Assembly: GCF_008520305.1 (NCBI RefSeq) | Contig: NZ_ML703268.1 | Location: 1-64,000, forward strand | Direction of reading: 5' to 3' | From: Mesorhizobium sp. SARCC-RB16n | GTDB taxonomy: Bacteria; Pseudomonadota; Alphaproteobacteria; Rhizobiales; Rhizobiaceae | DNA: 64,000 bases | In this document: piece after piece, positions 53,790 through 63,532 of the stretch | Numbering within the stretch: position 1 is the first letter of the stretch | Layout: every line of letters starts with the position of its first letter | Position numbers and translations under genes: made by a program | The notes under the pieces: model-generated | Databases searched by the model: none | Told to the model about the DNA's origin: nothing | What the model saw: only the letters and a program-made list of their open reading frames with translations

Positions 53790-54251
53790 ATGTCGATAAA
53801 GAAGACCGGTGTTGACCAGCAACTGATCCGCGATCTGGCGGGCATACTGAACGACACCAACCTGACCGAGATCGAGGTTGAACTCGGCGACCTGAAGGTG
53901 CGGGTGTCGCGGCAGGCGCCCACCGTCCATGCGATCGCCGCACCGCAATCGGCCTATGCGCCGGCCGCCGCCGCCCAATCTGTCGCCGCGGCTGCCCCGG
54001 CGGCGGTCGACGTGTCCAAGAACGCCGTCCCTTCGCCCATGGTCGGCACCGCCTACCTGGCGCCGTCGCCGGACGCCAAGCCCTTCATCGAGATCGGCCA
54101 GAAGGTCAAGGAAGGACAGACGCTGTTGATCATCGAAGCGATGAAGACGATGAACCAGATTCCCTCGCCGCGCGCCGGCACAGTGACGGCGATCCTGTTC
54201 GAGGACGCGACGCCGGTCGAATACGGCATGCCGCTCGTCGTGATCGAGTAG
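53790..54251 (+). CDS. accB: Acetyl-CoA carboxylase biotin carboxyl carrier protein
   Basis: The 153-residue protein has an N-terminal AccB-specific segment ([24 protein letters not shown]), an Ala/Pro-rich linker (about residues 42-75) and a C-terminal biotinyl domain. Its biotin site is EAMKTMNQI (Lys119; Thr follows instead of the usual Met, as in many alphaproteobacterial AccB proteins). The start MSIKKTG at 53790 has AAGG 7 bases before it; the in-frame ATG at 53760 overlaps the aroQ stop and would add 10 residues. accC follows after 11 bases. Confidence 0.95.
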   Translation: MSIKKTGVDQQLIRDLAGILNDTNLTEIEVELGDLKVRVSRQAPTVHAIAAPQSAYAPAAAAQSVAAAAPAAVDVSKNAVPSPMVGTAYLAPSPDAKPFIEIGQKVKEGQTLLIIEAMKTMNQIPSPRAGTVTAILFEDATPVEYGMPLVVIE

Positions 54252-54262
54252 AGCGGGCCCGA

Positions 54263-55606
54263 ATGTTCCAGAAGATCCTCATCGCCAATCGCGGCGAAAT
54301 CGCGCTTCGGGTGCTGCGTGCCTGCAAGGAACTCGGCATCCAGACGGTGGTGGTGCATTCGACCGCCGATGCTGACGCCATGCATGTGCGGCTGGCCGAC
54401 GAAAGCGTGTGCATCGGGCCGCCGCCGTCGCGCGACAGCTACCTCAACATCCACCAGATCGTCGCCGCCTGCGAGATCACCGGCGCCGACGCCGTGCATC
54501 CGGGCTACGGCTTCCTGTCGGAGAACGCCAAGTTCGCCGACATCCTTGCGGCGCACAACATCACCTTCATCGGTCCGTCCGGCGACCACATCCGCATCAT
54601 GGGCGACAAGATCGAGGCCAAGCGCACGGCAAAACGCCTCGGCATTCCGGTGGTGCCTGGCTCCGACGGAGCGGTGACCGAGGAAAAGGAAGCCGGGCGG
54701 ATCGCCGCCGAGATCGGCTATCCCGTCATCATCAAGGCGTCGGCTGGCGGCGGCGGACGCGGCATGAAGGTGGCGCATACCGAAGCAGACCTCGAAATCG
54801 CCCTGCAGACGGCACGCTCGGAAGCGGGCGCGGCTTTCGGCGACGACGCGGTCTACATCGAGAAATACCTGGAGAAGCCGCGCCACATCGAGGTGCAGGT
54901 GTTCGGCGACGGTTTTGGCGGCGGCGTGCATTTCGGCGAGCGCGACTGCTCGCTGCAGCGGCGCCACCAGAAAGTCTGGGAAGAGGCCAATTCGCCGGCG
55001 CTCAACGCCGAGGAACGGTCACGCATCGGCGGCATCTGCGCCAAGGCGATTGCCGATCTCGGCTATTCGGGCGCCGGAACGATCGAGTTCCTGTACGAGA
55101 ATGGCGAGTTCTATTTCATCGAGATGAACACGCGTCTCCAGGTCGAGCATCCGGTGACGGAAGCGATCACCGGCATCGATCTGGTGCACGAGCAGATTCG
55201 CGTCGCTTCCGGCGGCGGCCTTTCGGTCAAACAGGAAGATATCAAATTCACTGGCCACGCCATCGAATGCCGCATCAATGCCGAGGATCCGCGCACCTTC
55301 ACCCCCTCGCCCGGCACGATTACGCATTTCCACACGCCCGGCGGCCTCGGCATCCGCGTCGATTCCGGTGTCTACTCCGGCTACAAGATCCCGCCCTACT
55401 ATGACAGCCTGATCGGCAAGCTGATCGTGCATGGACGCAACCGCGTCGAATGCATGATGCGGCTGCGCCGGGCGCTCGACGAATTCGTCGTCGACGGGAT
55501 CAAGACGACGTTGCCGCTGTTTCGCGATCTCGTCGGCAATGCCGACATCGCCAATGGCGACTACGATATCCACTGGCTGGAAAAATATCTGGCCCAGAGC
55601 GAATAG
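54263..55606 (+). CDS. accC: Acetyl-CoA carboxylase, biotin carboxylase subunit
   Basis: The 447-residue ATP-grasp enzyme carboxylates the biotin on AccB, the first committed step of fatty acid synthesis. It starts [20 protein letters not shown] and carries the ATP-binding [12 protein letters not shown] (about residue 160), [13 protein letters not shown] and the catalytic [14 protein letters not shown] segment. The length matches E. coli AccC (449). It follows accB and precedes aat in one operon. Confidence 0.97.
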   Translation: MFQKILIANRGEIALRVLRACKELGIQTVVVHSTADADAMHVRLADESVCIGPPPSRDSYLNIHQIVAACEITGADAVHPGYGFLSENAKFADILAAHNITFIGPSGDHIRIMGDKIEAKRTAKRLGIPVVPGSDGAVTEEKEAGRIAAEIGYPVIIKASAGGGGRGMKVAHTEADLEIALQTARSEAGAAFGDDAVYIEKYLEKPRHIEVQVFGDGFGGGVHFGERDCSLQRRHQKVWEEANSPALNAEERSRIGGICAKAIADLGYSGAGTIEFLYENGEFYFIEMNTRLQVEHPVTEAITGIDLVHEQIRVASGGGLSVKQEDIKFTGHAIECRINAEDPRTFTPSPGTITHFHTPGGLGIRVDSGVYSGYKIPPYYDSLIGKLIVHGRNRVECMMRLRRALDEFVVDGIKTTLPLFRDLVGNADIANGDYDIHWLEKYLAQSE

Positions 55607-55631
55607 CCCAACTTGCCGCTATGATGAAGCG

Positions 55632-56249
55632 ATGACCCGTCCCTACGCGCCAGGCTATCGCATCCCCACCGACCTTCTGCTCAAGGCATACGCCTCGGGC
55701 GTCTTCCCGATGGCCGAAAGTGCTGGTGACCCGGAGGTGTTCTGGGTGCGGCCGGAGACGCGCGGCATCATTCCACTCGACGGTTTCCACACCCCCAAAA
55801 GCCTGAAGAAGACGATCCGCAGGCATCTGTTTGACATCCGCTTCGACTTCGATTTCGAGGCGACGATCGACGGCTGCGCCGAAAAGCGCGAAGAGCGCCG
55901 GTCAACCTGGATCAATGCGCCGATCCGCGAAGCATATGTGCAACTGCACCGCATGGGTCATTGCCATTCGGTCGAGGCCTGGCGCGAGGGGCGTCTGGTC
56001 GGCGGGCTCTATGGGGTCTCGCTCGGACGGGTGTTTTTCGGGGAAAGCATGTTTTCCAAAGAGACGGACGCGTCGAAGATCTGCCTCGTCCATCTCGTCG
56101 GACGCTTGAAGGCACGCGGCTTCGCGCTCCTCGACACGCAGTTCACCACCGAGCACCTCAAGCGCTTCGGCGCGGTCGACGTGCCGCGCGGCAAGTATGA
56201 GAAGATGCTGGCCGACGCGCTGAAGGGCGAAGCGGTATTTTTTCCGTAG
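55632..56249 (+). CDS. aat: Leucyl/phenylalanyl-tRNA-protein transferase
   Basis: The 205-residue enzyme adds Leu or Phe from tRNA to proteins with N-terminal Lys or Arg, marking them for ClpS/ClpAP. It has the family motifs [57 protein letters not shown] and [14 protein letters not shown]. It is the last gene after accC with a 25-base gap. Start at 55632; longer reading overlaps accC in another frame. Confidence 0.94.
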   Translation: MTRPYAPGYRIPTDLLLKAYASGVFPMAESAGDPEVFWVRPETRGIIPLDGFHTPKSLKKTIRRHLFDIRFDFDFEATIDGCAEKREERRSTWINAPIREAYVQLHRMGHCHSVEAWREGRLVGGLYGVSLGRVFFGESMFSKETDASKICLVHLVGRLKARGFALLDTQFTTEHLKRFGAVDVPRGKYEKMLADALKGEAVFFP

Positions 56250-56258
56250 GGATCAGGC

Positions 56259-56639
56259 CTACTTGGGCGCCTCGATCGGCGTCTGCGCATGGAACATCAT
56301 CTTCCAGCCATTGACGCGATGAACATAGCCGGTGCTGACCAGCGCCGCGTAGGGTTCGCCATTCTCCCGGGTCGCGTGCGCCTCGTAGGTCAGCATGATG
56401 ATATCGCTGCCCGGCTCGATTATTCCCTTGAGCTCGATGTCCAGGTCGCGCCATCGGTTGGGTTTGGTTGCGGTCTTGGCCAGATCGGCATTGTCCATCG
56501 CCTTGGCCATTTGCGGAAACGCCACCAGGCACTCCGCATCGGCATTCGCCGCATAGTAGGCCGCATCGCCTGTCCAGAACCCTTTTTCGAGTTCGAGAAG
56601 CTCTTTCTTGCTGGCTGTGATCCGTTTGCTGTCCGACAT
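56259..56639 (-). CDS. Nuclear transport factor 2-like (DUF4440) protein
   Basis: The 126-residue protein starts MSDSKRITASKKELLELEKGFWTG and has the NTF2-like pattern of a helical start and a curved sheet (ECLVAFPQMAKAM, IIMLTYEAHATRENG, YVHRVNGWKMMFHAQTPI). Members act as ligand-binding or small isomerase-like proteins; no activity can be assigned. GGAGG lies 8 bases before the ATG at 56639. It converges with aat, with only 9 bases between the stops. Confidence 0.75.
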   Translation of the reverse strand: MSDSKRITASKKELLELEKGFWTGDAAYYAANADAECLVAFPQMAKAMDNADLAKTATKPNRWRDLDIELKGIIEPGSDIIMLTYEAHATRENGEPYAALVSTGYVHRVNGWKMMFHAQTPIEAPK

Positions 56640-56714
56640 CGAAATATCCTCCAGACGCATCGACACGCTCTCGTCAGTCGCCCAACGCGCGATTACTACG
56701 ACGGTTCCAAAGGA

Positions 56715-57308
56715 TCAGTTGGTGCCGGTGACGTCCGGTTCCGTGGGGTCGGGCTGTTCCACGTCCGGGCTGGTTGCGGCTTTCGGCTTGGCCGGCTTGG
56801 TCTGGGCAGGGTTCGAAGCGTCGGCCTTGGTCGCGCCACTCTTGCCAGCATCGGGCGCCGGCACATCCGACTTCTGCTTGCATTCCTTCAGCCAGACGTC
56901 ATAGACGGCGTGCTCGACGGCATTGAGACCAGGGCTTTCGGCAAACATCCAACCGGTAAAGATGCGGCGGATCTTGCGGTCGAGCGTGATCTCGTCGACC
57001 TCGACGAAAGAATCGGTCTTCGGCTCTTCGTTCTGCGGCCGGGAATAGCAGACGCGTGGCGTCACTTGCAGGGCGCCGAACTGCACTGTCTCGTCGATAT
57101 AGACATCGAAGGTGATGATGCGGCCGGTGATCTTGTCGATGCCGGCGAACTCGGCGACCGGGTTGGTGATGCGATCCGATCCCGCAGGCCCCGCCGGCGC
57201 TGGCGGCGGGGCGGCGGGTGCGGGCGAAGCCGCAAAGGTGGCGGTGCTGACGGCGAGGCTGGCGGCTAGCGTCAGACCGCCCGTCGATATCAGGTTGAAA
57301 AAGCTCAT
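56715..57308 (-). CDS. DUF2155 domain protein (secreted)
   Basis: The 197-residue protein has a signal peptide (LTLAASLAVSTATFAA), a Pro/Ala-rich linker and the DUF2155 domain: AEFAGIDKITGRIITFDVYIDETVQFGALQVTPRVCYSRP and IFTGWMFAESPGLNAVEHAVYDVWLKEC. A Pro/Lys/Asp-rich tail follows. DUF2155 proteins are restricted to alphaproteobacteria and have no known function. The gene lies next to the NDUFA12 gene on the same strand, as in many rhizobia. Confidence 0.88.
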   Translation of the reverse strand: MSFFNLISTGGLTLAASLAVSTATFAASPAPAAPPPAPAGPAGSDRITNPVAEFAGIDKITGRIITFDVYIDETVQFGALQVTPRVCYSRPQNEEPKTDSFVEVDEITLDRKIRRIFTGWMFAESPGLNAVEHAVYDVWLKECKQKSDVPAPDAGKSGATKADASNPAQTKPAKPKAATSPDVEQPDPTEPDVTGTN

Positions 57309-57449
57309 GCAGGGGTACCGGTGGTGGTTCGCGCCCAGGTGATTCCGTCGATCGCCAAGGCTAGTCGCCGTTTTCTGATCAGCAAGCAGCTAAACACCAA
57401 TTGTGGCGATAAAGGACCGGCCGGCACCTTACCGTTACAACCCGCGCCG

Positions 57450-57848
57450 TTACGACCCCGGCGTCCAGGCGTCGTAGTCGCCGGTGACCTGCGGGCGATG
57501 CTGATTGGTCAGCACCGAGCCCTTCGGGCGATAGGCCGCGGGCGTGCCGGTCAGATTGGGTAGGTGCGGCTTCTGCCAGTCGCGCGGCTTGTACTCGTCA
57601 CTGGGCGGCGCAATGTCGACACGGTGGTGAATCCAGCCGTGCCAGCCCGGCGGGATGGCCGACGCTTCCGAATAGTTGCGGTAGATGACCCAGCGGCGCG
57701 TGCGGCCTTCCGAATCGATACCGCCCTCGTAATAGACATTGCCGACCTCGTCCTGGCCGACCTTCTTGCCATACCGCCAGGTGTGCAGGCGCGTTCCCAG
57801 CGTCTGGCTGTTCCACCAGGTGAAAAACTGCGTCAGGAAAGTCTTCAT
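57450..57848 (-). CDS. NADH:ubiquinone oxidoreductase accessory subunit NDUFA12 (B17.2-like)
   Basis: The 132-residue protein has the NDUFA12 features: LGTRLHTWRYGKKVGQDEVGNVYYEG, RRWVIYRNYSEASAIPPGWHGWIHH and a Pro-rich C-terminal YKPRDWQKPHLPNLTGTP. NDUFA12 is an accessory subunit on the arm of respiratory complex I in mitochondria and alphaproteobacteria. Its gene lies away from the main nuo operon in these bacteria, as here. It starts about 140 bases upstream of the DUF2155 gene on the same strand. Confidence 0.93.
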   Translation of the reverse strand: MKTFLTQFFTWWNSQTLGTRLHTWRYGKKVGQDEVGNVYYEGGIDSEGRTRRWVIYRNYSEASAIPPGWHGWIHHRVDIAPPSDEYKPRDWQKPHLPNLTGTPAAYRPKGSVLTNQHRPQVTGDYDAWTPGS

Positions 57849-58074
57849 CTCAGAACCCTCGCGCTGGCGGCGCCTGTTTCCTGCTTATGGCGTCAGGTCT
57901 TCGGGAAGGCAAGGGTTTTGCCACGCAGAGTGCGCAAATGGCGCGCGCGGCACCTGACAAAAGCCGTGATGCCGTCGACGCGGACGGCAAGGTTGCCAAG
58001 TGGTTCCAGTCTTTCTAAAGCTCTGCCCGTGCCCATATGGATGTCAGGCCAGCCGTTGGCCGAGGAGGTGACGA

Positions 58075-58917
58075 TTGGCCACGAAATTGCCGACCACCGA
58101 TATCCGGGTCAGTGCCGATGCCATTCGCCGCCGCAAGGGCGGTCTCCCGATCGTCTGCCTCACCGCCTACACCTACCCGATCGCCCGTCTGCTCGATCCT
58201 CATGTCGACTTGCTCCTGGTCGGCGACAGCGTCGCCATGGTCCTGCATGGCCATCAGACGACGCTGGGCGCCTCGCTGGACATGATGATCGCGCACGGCC
58301 AAGCCGTGATGCGGGGCTCGGCCGAGGCCTGCGTCGTCGTCGACATGCCGGCCGGCACCTATGAGGACTCGGCCGAGCAGGCCGTGGCCTCGGCGCGGCG
58401 CATCGTGGGCGAGACCGTCTGCCAGGCGGTGAAACTCGAGGGAGGCGTCGGCATGGCCGCTCAGATCGCAGCGATCGTGGCCGCCGAGATCCCGGTCATG
58501 GGTCATATCGGCCTGCAGCCGCAATCGGTGGAAAAGGATGGCGGCTACAAGATCAAGGGCCGCACGGACGAGAATGTGGCCGCCCTGATCGCCGATGCGC
58601 TCGCGGTCGAGAAGGCCGGTGCGTTTTCCCTGGTCATCGAAGGAACGATCGAGCCGGTCGCCGCAGAGATCACCCGCCGCATCGCGATACCGACCATCGG
58701 CATCGGCGCCAGCAGCGATTGCGACGGCCAGATCCTGGTGATCGACGACATGGTCGGGCTGACCGTCGACCGCGTGCCGAAATTCGTCAAGCAATACGCC
58801 GATCTGCGAAGCGTGATCGCGCATGCCGCCGAGCGCTACGCAGCGGAGGTACGGAATCGCGAATTCCCCGGCCGTGCCCACGTCTTTTCAAAATCAAATG
58901 CCGGGGATGAAGCATGA
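58075..58917 (+). CDS. panB: 3-methyl-2-oxobutanoate hydroxymethyltransferase
   Basis: The 280-residue TIM-barrel enzyme makes ketopantoate from 2-oxoisovalerate, using methylene-tetrahydrofolate, the first step of pantothenate synthesis. Motifs: [26 protein letters not shown] (metal-binding Asp), [19 protein letters not shown] and [19 protein letters not shown]. It starts with TTG, fixed by GGAGG 7 bases upstream. panC overlaps its stop by 4 bases (ATGA). Confidence 0.96.
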   Translation: MATKLPTTDIRVSADAIRRRKGGLPIVCLTAYTYPIARLLDPHVDLLLVGDSVAMVLHGHQTTLGASLDMMIAHGQAVMRGSAEACVVVDMPAGTYEDSAEQAVASARRIVGETVCQAVKLEGGVGMAAQIAAIVAAEIPVMGHIGLQPQSVEKDGGYKIKGRTDENVAALIADALAVEKAGAFSLVIEGTIEPVAAEITRRIAIPTIGIGASSDCDGQILVIDDMVGLTVDRVPKFVKQYADLRSVIAHAAERYAAEVRNREFPGRAHVFSKSNAGDEA

Positions 58918-59765
58918 GCCGACCCGACGTCGTCGAAAGCGTTGCCGCGCTTCGGGCGCGAATCCGCGACTGGCGGCGCGATGGGCTGCGCATCGCCTTG
59001 GTGCCAACCATGGGCGCATTGCATGACGGGCATCTTTCGCTGGTCAAGATCGCCCTCGAACGGGCCGATCGCTGCGTGGTGTCGATCTTCGTCAATCCGA
59101 CGCAGTTCGCGCCGAGCGAGGATCTCGACAAGTACCCGCGCCAACTCATCCTCGATCTTGACATGCTGGCGACGGCCAAGGCCGATCTTGCCTTCACGCC
59201 TGATGCCAGCGAGATGTATCCGACCGGTTTTGCCACGAAAATCTCGGTCGGCGGCCCGTCTGCCGGGCTCGAATCGGACTTTCGCCCCACCTTTTTCGAC
59301 GGCGTCGCCACCGTGGTGACCAAGCTTCTCCTGCAGGCTGCTCCCGACTTCGCCATCTTTGGCGAAAAGGATTATCAGCAGCTTTGCGTCGTCAGGCAGC
59401 TTTGCCGCGACCTCGACCTGCCCGTCGAAATCATCGGCGCCCCGACCATACGCGACGCGCATGGCCTCGCCATGTCGTCGCGCAACGCCTATCTCGATGA
59501 AGCCGAACTCCAGATCGCCCGCCAGTTCAACCTTATCCTGCGCAAGGCTGCAGCGGCGCTGGCGGCGGGCGCAGGTCAAGAGGAAACGATCGCCGAAGCA
59601 AGCCGCGCCCTGATTGTGACCGGTTTCCAGAAGGTCGACTATGTCGAGGCCCGCGAAAGCCTGACACTTACGCCATGGCGGCACGACCGAGCGGGCCGTG
59701 TTCTCGCCGCCGTCTGGCTGGGAAAGACCAGGCTGATCGACAATGTGAAAGTTCCCGCCGCCTGA
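58914..59765 (+). CDS. panC: Pantothenate synthetase
   Basis: The 283-residue enzyme joins pantoate and beta-alanine using ATP. It has the HxGH-type ATP site in [14 protein letters not shown] (about residue 30), [39 protein letters not shown] and MSSRNAYL. It overlaps panB by 4 bases, so the two are coupled. Length matches E. coli PanC (283). Confidence 0.96.
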   Translation: MSRPDVVESVAALRARIRDWRRDGLRIALVPTMGALHDGHLSLVKIALERADRCVVSIFVNPTQFAPSEDLDKYPRQLILDLDMLATAKADLAFTPDASEMYPTGFATKISVGGPSAGLESDFRPTFFDGVATVVTKLLLQAAPDFAIFGEKDYQQLCVVRQLCRDLDLPVEIIGAPTIRDAHGLAMSSRNAYLDEAELQIARQFNLILRKAAAALAAGAGQEETIAEASRALIVTGFQKVDYVEARESLTLTPWRHDRAGRVLAAVWLGKTRLIDNVKVPAA

Positions 59766-59900
59766 TCGGCGTTCGCACTCCTGATCACGGCTTGCAGGCT
59801 CGCCGCTGCCGACGCCAGGCACAGCGGGAACTGGAACTGCTGACACGGGTTGTCGCCAACCGCTGCGTTCGCGCTGATCCTGGCTTGCGTCTCCCCGAGC

Positions 59901-60599
59901 CTACTCCTCGGTCGGCATATGCAGGTACATCGACTGGATGCCGACCCTGCCTGGGCCGGTGAAGCGGTTGACGATGAAATTCATGTTGGCACCGAAGAAG
60001 CCGCTCGACAGCCGGTCGATCTTGGTTTCCATCCTGACCGAGGCATCCTTGAACAGCCAGCCGCCGGGTTCGATGTCGATGGTTTCGCCCGCAGCGAGCG
60101 TCTTTTCAAAAACGTTGCCGTAGCCGTGCAACCAGACGATGCCATCGCCGGTATCGCCGCGAAACCGGTCGATGAAGAAGCCGCTCTGGCCGAACAGCAT
60201 CGTCGCCAGGCCGCGTACACGCTCGAATGTGTAGTCGACATTGCCGGTGGCGGCGAGAAACTGGTGCTCGCGCACCTGGATCTCCTCGCCTCGCCGCAGG
60301 TGAATCGGCACGATGTGCCCCGGCCCGTCGCGACTGAAGGCAATGATGCCCGCTCCCGACGCCTCGGTAACGAAGATCTGCATGCCGGCCATCATGCGCT
60401 TCAGCGCACCCTTCAGCGATTTCAGGCCGATGGTTATCGTGGAATTCTTCCACAGCAGGATGTGGTGCTCGAAATAGACGGACATCCGCGTCACGTCGAC
60501 GGAAAGTACAGGCACCAGTTCGCCCGCTATGTGATAGGTGACGCCACCAAAGGTTTCGTCCGACACCTGCGTCGTCATCAGTTCCGGCAGATTTGGCAT
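59901..60599 (-). CDS. AIM24-family protein (TIGR00266-like)
   Basis: The 232-residue protein has the AIM24 beta-helix features: GELVPVLSVDVTRMSVYFEHHILLW, AFSRDGPGHIVPIHLRRGEEIQV, GQSGFFIDRFRGDTGDGIVWLHGYG and FFGANMNFIVNRFTGPGRVGIQS. In yeast the mitochondrial homologue Aim24 affects the MICOS complex; the role in bacteria is unknown. The start at 60599 has GGGGGGAA 5 bases upstream; a TTG at 60611 is less likely. Stand-alone gene. Confidence 0.85.
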   Translation of the reverse strand: MPNLPELMTTQVSDETFGGVTYHIAGELVPVLSVDVTRMSVYFEHHILLWKNSTITIGLKSLKGALKRMMAGMQIFVTEASGAGIIAFSRDGPGHIVPIHLRRGEEIQVREHQFLAATGNVDYTFERVRGLATMLFGQSGFFIDRFRGDTGDGIVWLHGYGNVFEKTLAAGETIDIEPGGWLFKDASVRMETKIDRLSSGFFGANMNFIVNRFTGPGRVGIQSMYLHMPTEE

Positions 60600-60748
60600 G
60601 GTTCCCCCCAAGCCGTCCTGCGCGTGTCAGGTTATTCCGGCTCCGCGCGGGTCGGCCCAAGCAGCTTTGGTGCCGGACATTACGGCCGTCAAACGAAAAC
60701 AGACTCTGGGACGCGCGCTCGCGCGAAGGTGATCTTGCTGCGTGGTGC

Positions 60749-61243
60749 TCAGGCAGCAAGTACCCGTTCATAGATCAGCGCCGGGACGGCGGACCCGGCG
60801 GAGCCGCAATTCTCGGTGCGGCCGGCCTGGACGAAGCCATTGGCCTGATAGAAGGCAACGGCGCGGCTGTTCTTCTCTTCCACTTCGAGCCGAATCCGGT
60901 GCGCCTCCGGAAAGCTCTCGATGACTTCGTCGAGGAGCATGCCGCCAGTGCCTAGGCCCTGCAGCGAGGGAAGCACATAGAGCTGCCTGAGCATGACAAC
61001 GCCGCCGCCATCGACGGCTTCGGCAAAGGCCATGCCGCCAACGCGCTTGCCGTCATCGGCAACGAGGAACTCGCTGTTCGGCTTCGTCAGCCTCGCCTTC
61101 AACGAAGCAATGGAATGCCATTCATTGGTGATTTCGGTGACCCGTTCGGCACCGTAGATCGCGTCATAAGTGGCATGCCAGGTTTCGACCAGCAACGCCC
61201 GGACGGCTGCGAGGTCGCGATCCCCGGCGGTGCGGACGAACAT
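60749..61243 (-). CDS. GNAT-family N-acetyltransferase
   Basis: The 164-residue protein shows the GNAT acetyl-CoA fold: DRDLAAVRALLVETWHATYDAIYG at the N-terminus, the core GGMAFAEAVDGGGVVMLRQLYVLPSLQGLGTGGMLLDEVI with the acetyl-CoA loop QGLGTG, and EVEEKNSRAVAFYQANGFVQAG. The acetyl acceptor is unknown. It starts 4 bases after the gatB stop with AAGGGC between them, so it is translated from the gatB mRNA. Confidence 0.9.
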   Translation of the reverse strand: MFVRTAGDRDLAAVRALLVETWHATYDAIYGAERVTEITNEWHSIASLKARLTKPNSEFLVADDGKRVGGMAFAEAVDGGGVVMLRQLYVLPSLQGLGTGGMLLDEVIESFPEAHRIRLEVEEKNSRAVAFYQANGFVQAGRTENCGSAGSAVPALIYERVLAA

Positions 61244-61247
61244 GCCC

Positions 61248-62747
61248 TTACTCGATACCCAGCTTGGCCTTGACGAGATCGTTGACGGCCTGCGGATTGG
61301 CCTTGCCGCCGGTCGCCTTCATCACCTGTCCGACGAACCAGCCGGCCATGGTTGGCTTGGCGCGTGCCTGCTCGACCTTGTCGGGATTGGCCGCGATCAC
61401 CTCGTCGACCGCCTTCTCGATGGCGCCGGTGTCGGTGACCTGCTTCATGCCACGGCTTTCGACCAGCTGGCGTGGATCACCACCCTCGTTCCAGACGATC
61501 TCGAACAGGTCCTTGGCTATCTTGCCGGAAATGGTGCCTTCCTTGATCAGGTCGATGACCGCACCGAGCTGGTCGGGCGAAACCGGAGCGGATTCAATGT
61601 CCTTGCCGGCCTTGTTGAGAGCGCCCAGCAGATCGTTGATGACCCAGTTGGCGGCGAGCTTGCCGTCGCGCCCGGCCGCCACCTTCTCGAAATAGTCGGC
61701 GATCGGCTTTTCCGACACCAGGATCGCTGCGTCGTAGGTCGAGAGGCCGAGCGAAGAGATCAGCCGCGCTTTCTTGTCATCGGGCAGTTCCGGCAATTCC
61801 CTGGCCAGGGCATCGACATAGGCCTGGTCGAATTCCAGCGGCAGAAGATCGGGATCGGGGAAATAGCGATAGTCGTGCGCCTCTTCCTTGGAGCGCATCG
61901 AGCGCGTCTCGCCCTTGACGGCGTCGAACAGCCGCGTTTCCTGGTCGATCTTGCCGCCGTCCTCGAGGATCGCGATCTGCCGGCGCGCCTCGTAGTCGAT
62001 GGCCTGGCCGATGAAGCGGATCGAGTTCATGTTCTTGATCTCGCAGCGGGTGCCGAATTCGCCACCTGGCCGGCGTACCGAGACGTTGACGTCGGCGCGC
62101 AGCGAGCCTTCATCCATGTTGCCGTCGCAAGTGCCGAGATAGCGCATGATGGTACGCAGCTTGGTCACATAGGCCTTGGCCTCATCGCCGGAGCGCAGGT
62201 CGGGTTTCGATACGATCTCCATCAGCGCCACGCCGGAGCGGTTGAGGTCGACATAGGACATGGTCGGGTGCTGGTCGTGGATCGACTTGCCGGCATCCTG
62301 CTCCAGGTGCAGGCGCTCGATGCCGACCTCGATGTCCTCGAACTCGCCCTGACGGTCGGGACCGACCGAGACGATCACCGTGCCCTCGCCGACGATCGGC
62401 TGTTTGAACTGCGAGATCTGGTAGCCCTGCGGCAGGTCCGGATAGAAGTAATTCTTCCGGTCGAAGACCGACTTGTGGTTGATCGCCGCCTTCAGCCCCA
62501 GACCGGTGCGGATCGCCTGCTTGACGCATTCCTCGTTGATGACAGGCAGCATGCCAGGCATTGCAGCATCGACCAGGCTGACATTGGCATTGGGCGCGGC
62601 ACCGAATGCGGTCGAGGCGCCGGAGAAGAGCTTTGCCTCCGATATCACTTGCGCATGCACTTCAAGCCCGACGATGATTTCCCAATCGCCGGTGGCGCCC
62701 GATATCAGGCGTTTGGCGTCGGGCGTGCGGGTGTCGATGATGCTCAT
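61248..62747 (-). CDS. gatB: Aspartyl/glutamyl-tRNA amidotransferase subunit B
   Basis: The 499-residue subunit of GatCAB activates Glu-tRNA(Gln) or Asp-tRNA(Asn) for amidation. It starts [17 protein letters not shown], followed by [36 protein letters not shown], and the signature [19 protein letters not shown] and [20 protein letters not shown]. The C-terminal YqeY-like tRNA-binding domain ([12 protein letters not shown]) is present. gatC and gatA are not adjacent. A paired repeat lies 50-75 bases upstream of its start. Confidence 0.96.
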   Translation of the reverse strand: MSIIDTRTPDAKRLISGATGDWEIIVGLEVHAQVISEAKLFSGASTAFGAAPNANVSLVDAAMPGMLPVINEECVKQAIRTGLGLKAAINHKSVFDRKNYFYPDLPQGYQISQFKQPIVGEGTVIVSVGPDRQGEFEDIEVGIERLHLEQDAGKSIHDQHPTMSYVDLNRSGVALMEIVSKPDLRSGDEAKAYVTKLRTIMRYLGTCDGNMDEGSLRADVNVSVRRPGGEFGTRCEIKNMNSIRFIGQAIDYEARRQIAILEDGGKIDQETRLFDAVKGETRSMRSKEEAHDYRYFPDPDLLPLEFDQAYVDALARELPELPDDKKARLISSLGLSTYDAAILVSEKPIADYFEKVAAGRDGKLAANWVINDLLGALNKAGKDIESAPVSPDQLGAVIDLIKEGTISGKIAKDLFEIVWNEGGDPRQLVESRGMKQVTDTGAIEKAVDEVIAANPDKVEQARAKPTMAGWFVGQVMKATGGKANPQAVNDLVKAKLGIE

Positions 62748-62797
62748 GGTGGCCTGCGAACTACGGTGACTCTGACGGGAGTTTCACGTTTGGGACG

Positions 62798-62824
62798 TGA
62801 CTTTCACGTCTGGCGTGAAAGTCA
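62798..62824. promoter_or_regulatory. Inverted repeat upstream of gatB
   Basis: TGACTTTCACG and CGTGAAAGTCA form perfect 11-bp arms around TCTGG. A third TTTCACGT half-site lies at 62782-62789, giving three TTTCACG-type units in 45 bases. Position 50-75 bases before gatB suggests an operator or leader structure. Confidence 0.5.
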
Positions 62825-62975
62825 TTGGCTAGTGCAAACCGCCAAAAGAGACAAGCGCAAAGCCGCGGCCTGGCGTTTTCTGGACGTCTAGACGGTCGTC
62901 GGGGGCGGGCCTACCGCATCACAAGGTGCGAGCTCGCGCTCGTTCGTGCCGAACTGGACAACAGGTAGCCTGGCG

Positions 62976-63000
62976 CCGCCGGCCGGCATTCGGCCGGCGG
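62976..63000 (-). terminator. GC-rich hairpin after the CBS gene
   Basis: CCGCCGGCCG and CGGCCGGCGG form a 10-bp stem with a 5-base loop starting 13 bases after the CBS-gene stop. No T tract follows, so termination is only probable. Confidence 0.5.
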
Positions 63001-63013
63001 TTCCCGTCACCGC

Positions 63014-63445
63014 TCAGGCGGTGGCGATGTAGGCCCGGATTTCCTCGGCCTCGCGCTCGACGTCCTCGATGCGGCGCTTGACCACGTCGCCGATGGACAC
63101 GATGCCATCCAGCAGGCCGTCCTTTTCCACCGGCAGATGGCGGAAACGGCCCCTGGTCATGATCTCCATCACTTCGTTGACGGTGTGGTTCTCATTGCAG
63201 ATCTTCACCTTCGGCGTCATGGCCGAACGCACGGGGATATCGAGCGCGGCGCCGCCTTCCCTGGCGACCACGCGCACGATGTCGCGCTCCGACAGGATGC
63301 CGACGATCTTGCGATCGCCATTGGTGATGACCAGCGCGCCGATCCTGTGCTCGGCGAGGATTCGGATGGCTTCACTCAGTTTTTCGTTCGGCCCGAGCGT
63401 CAACACGTCATGGCCTTTTTGCTCGAGAATGGCCTTAACCGTCAT
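63014..63445 (-). CDS. CBS-domain protein
   Basis: The 143-residue protein consists of two tandem CBS motifs: LGPNEKLSEAIRILAEHRIGALVITNGDRKIVGILSERDI (about residues 18-58) and VKICNENHTVNEVMEIMTRGRFRHLPVEKDGLLDGIVSIGDVVK. Such stand-alone Bateman modules bind adenosyl ligands such as AMP or ATP and act as regulators; the partner is unknown. AGGAGG precedes the ATG. Confidence 0.92.
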   Translation of the reverse strand: MTVKAILEQKGHDVLTLGPNEKLSEAIRILAEHRIGALVITNGDRKIVGILSERDIVRVVAREGGAALDIPVRSAMTPKVKICNENHTVNEVMEIMTRGRFRHLPVEKDGLLDGIVSIGDVVKRRIEDVEREAEEIRAYIATA

Positions 63446-63532
63446 GGCGTCCTCCTCTATTTTGCCAACCGGTTCCTGCCCTGACCGGCTTTCACATAAG
63501 AGTGAACATCGTGCGCCGTGATCGGTTGCATT

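Noticed and set aside
57887-58018. 43-codon plus-strand frame ending GKVAKWFQSF before panB
   Set aside because: Plausible tail composition but no ribosome site and no recognised family; too short to support.
61170-62891. 573-codon frame antisense to gatB
   Set aside because: Shadow frame; gatB on the other strand has full-length motifs.
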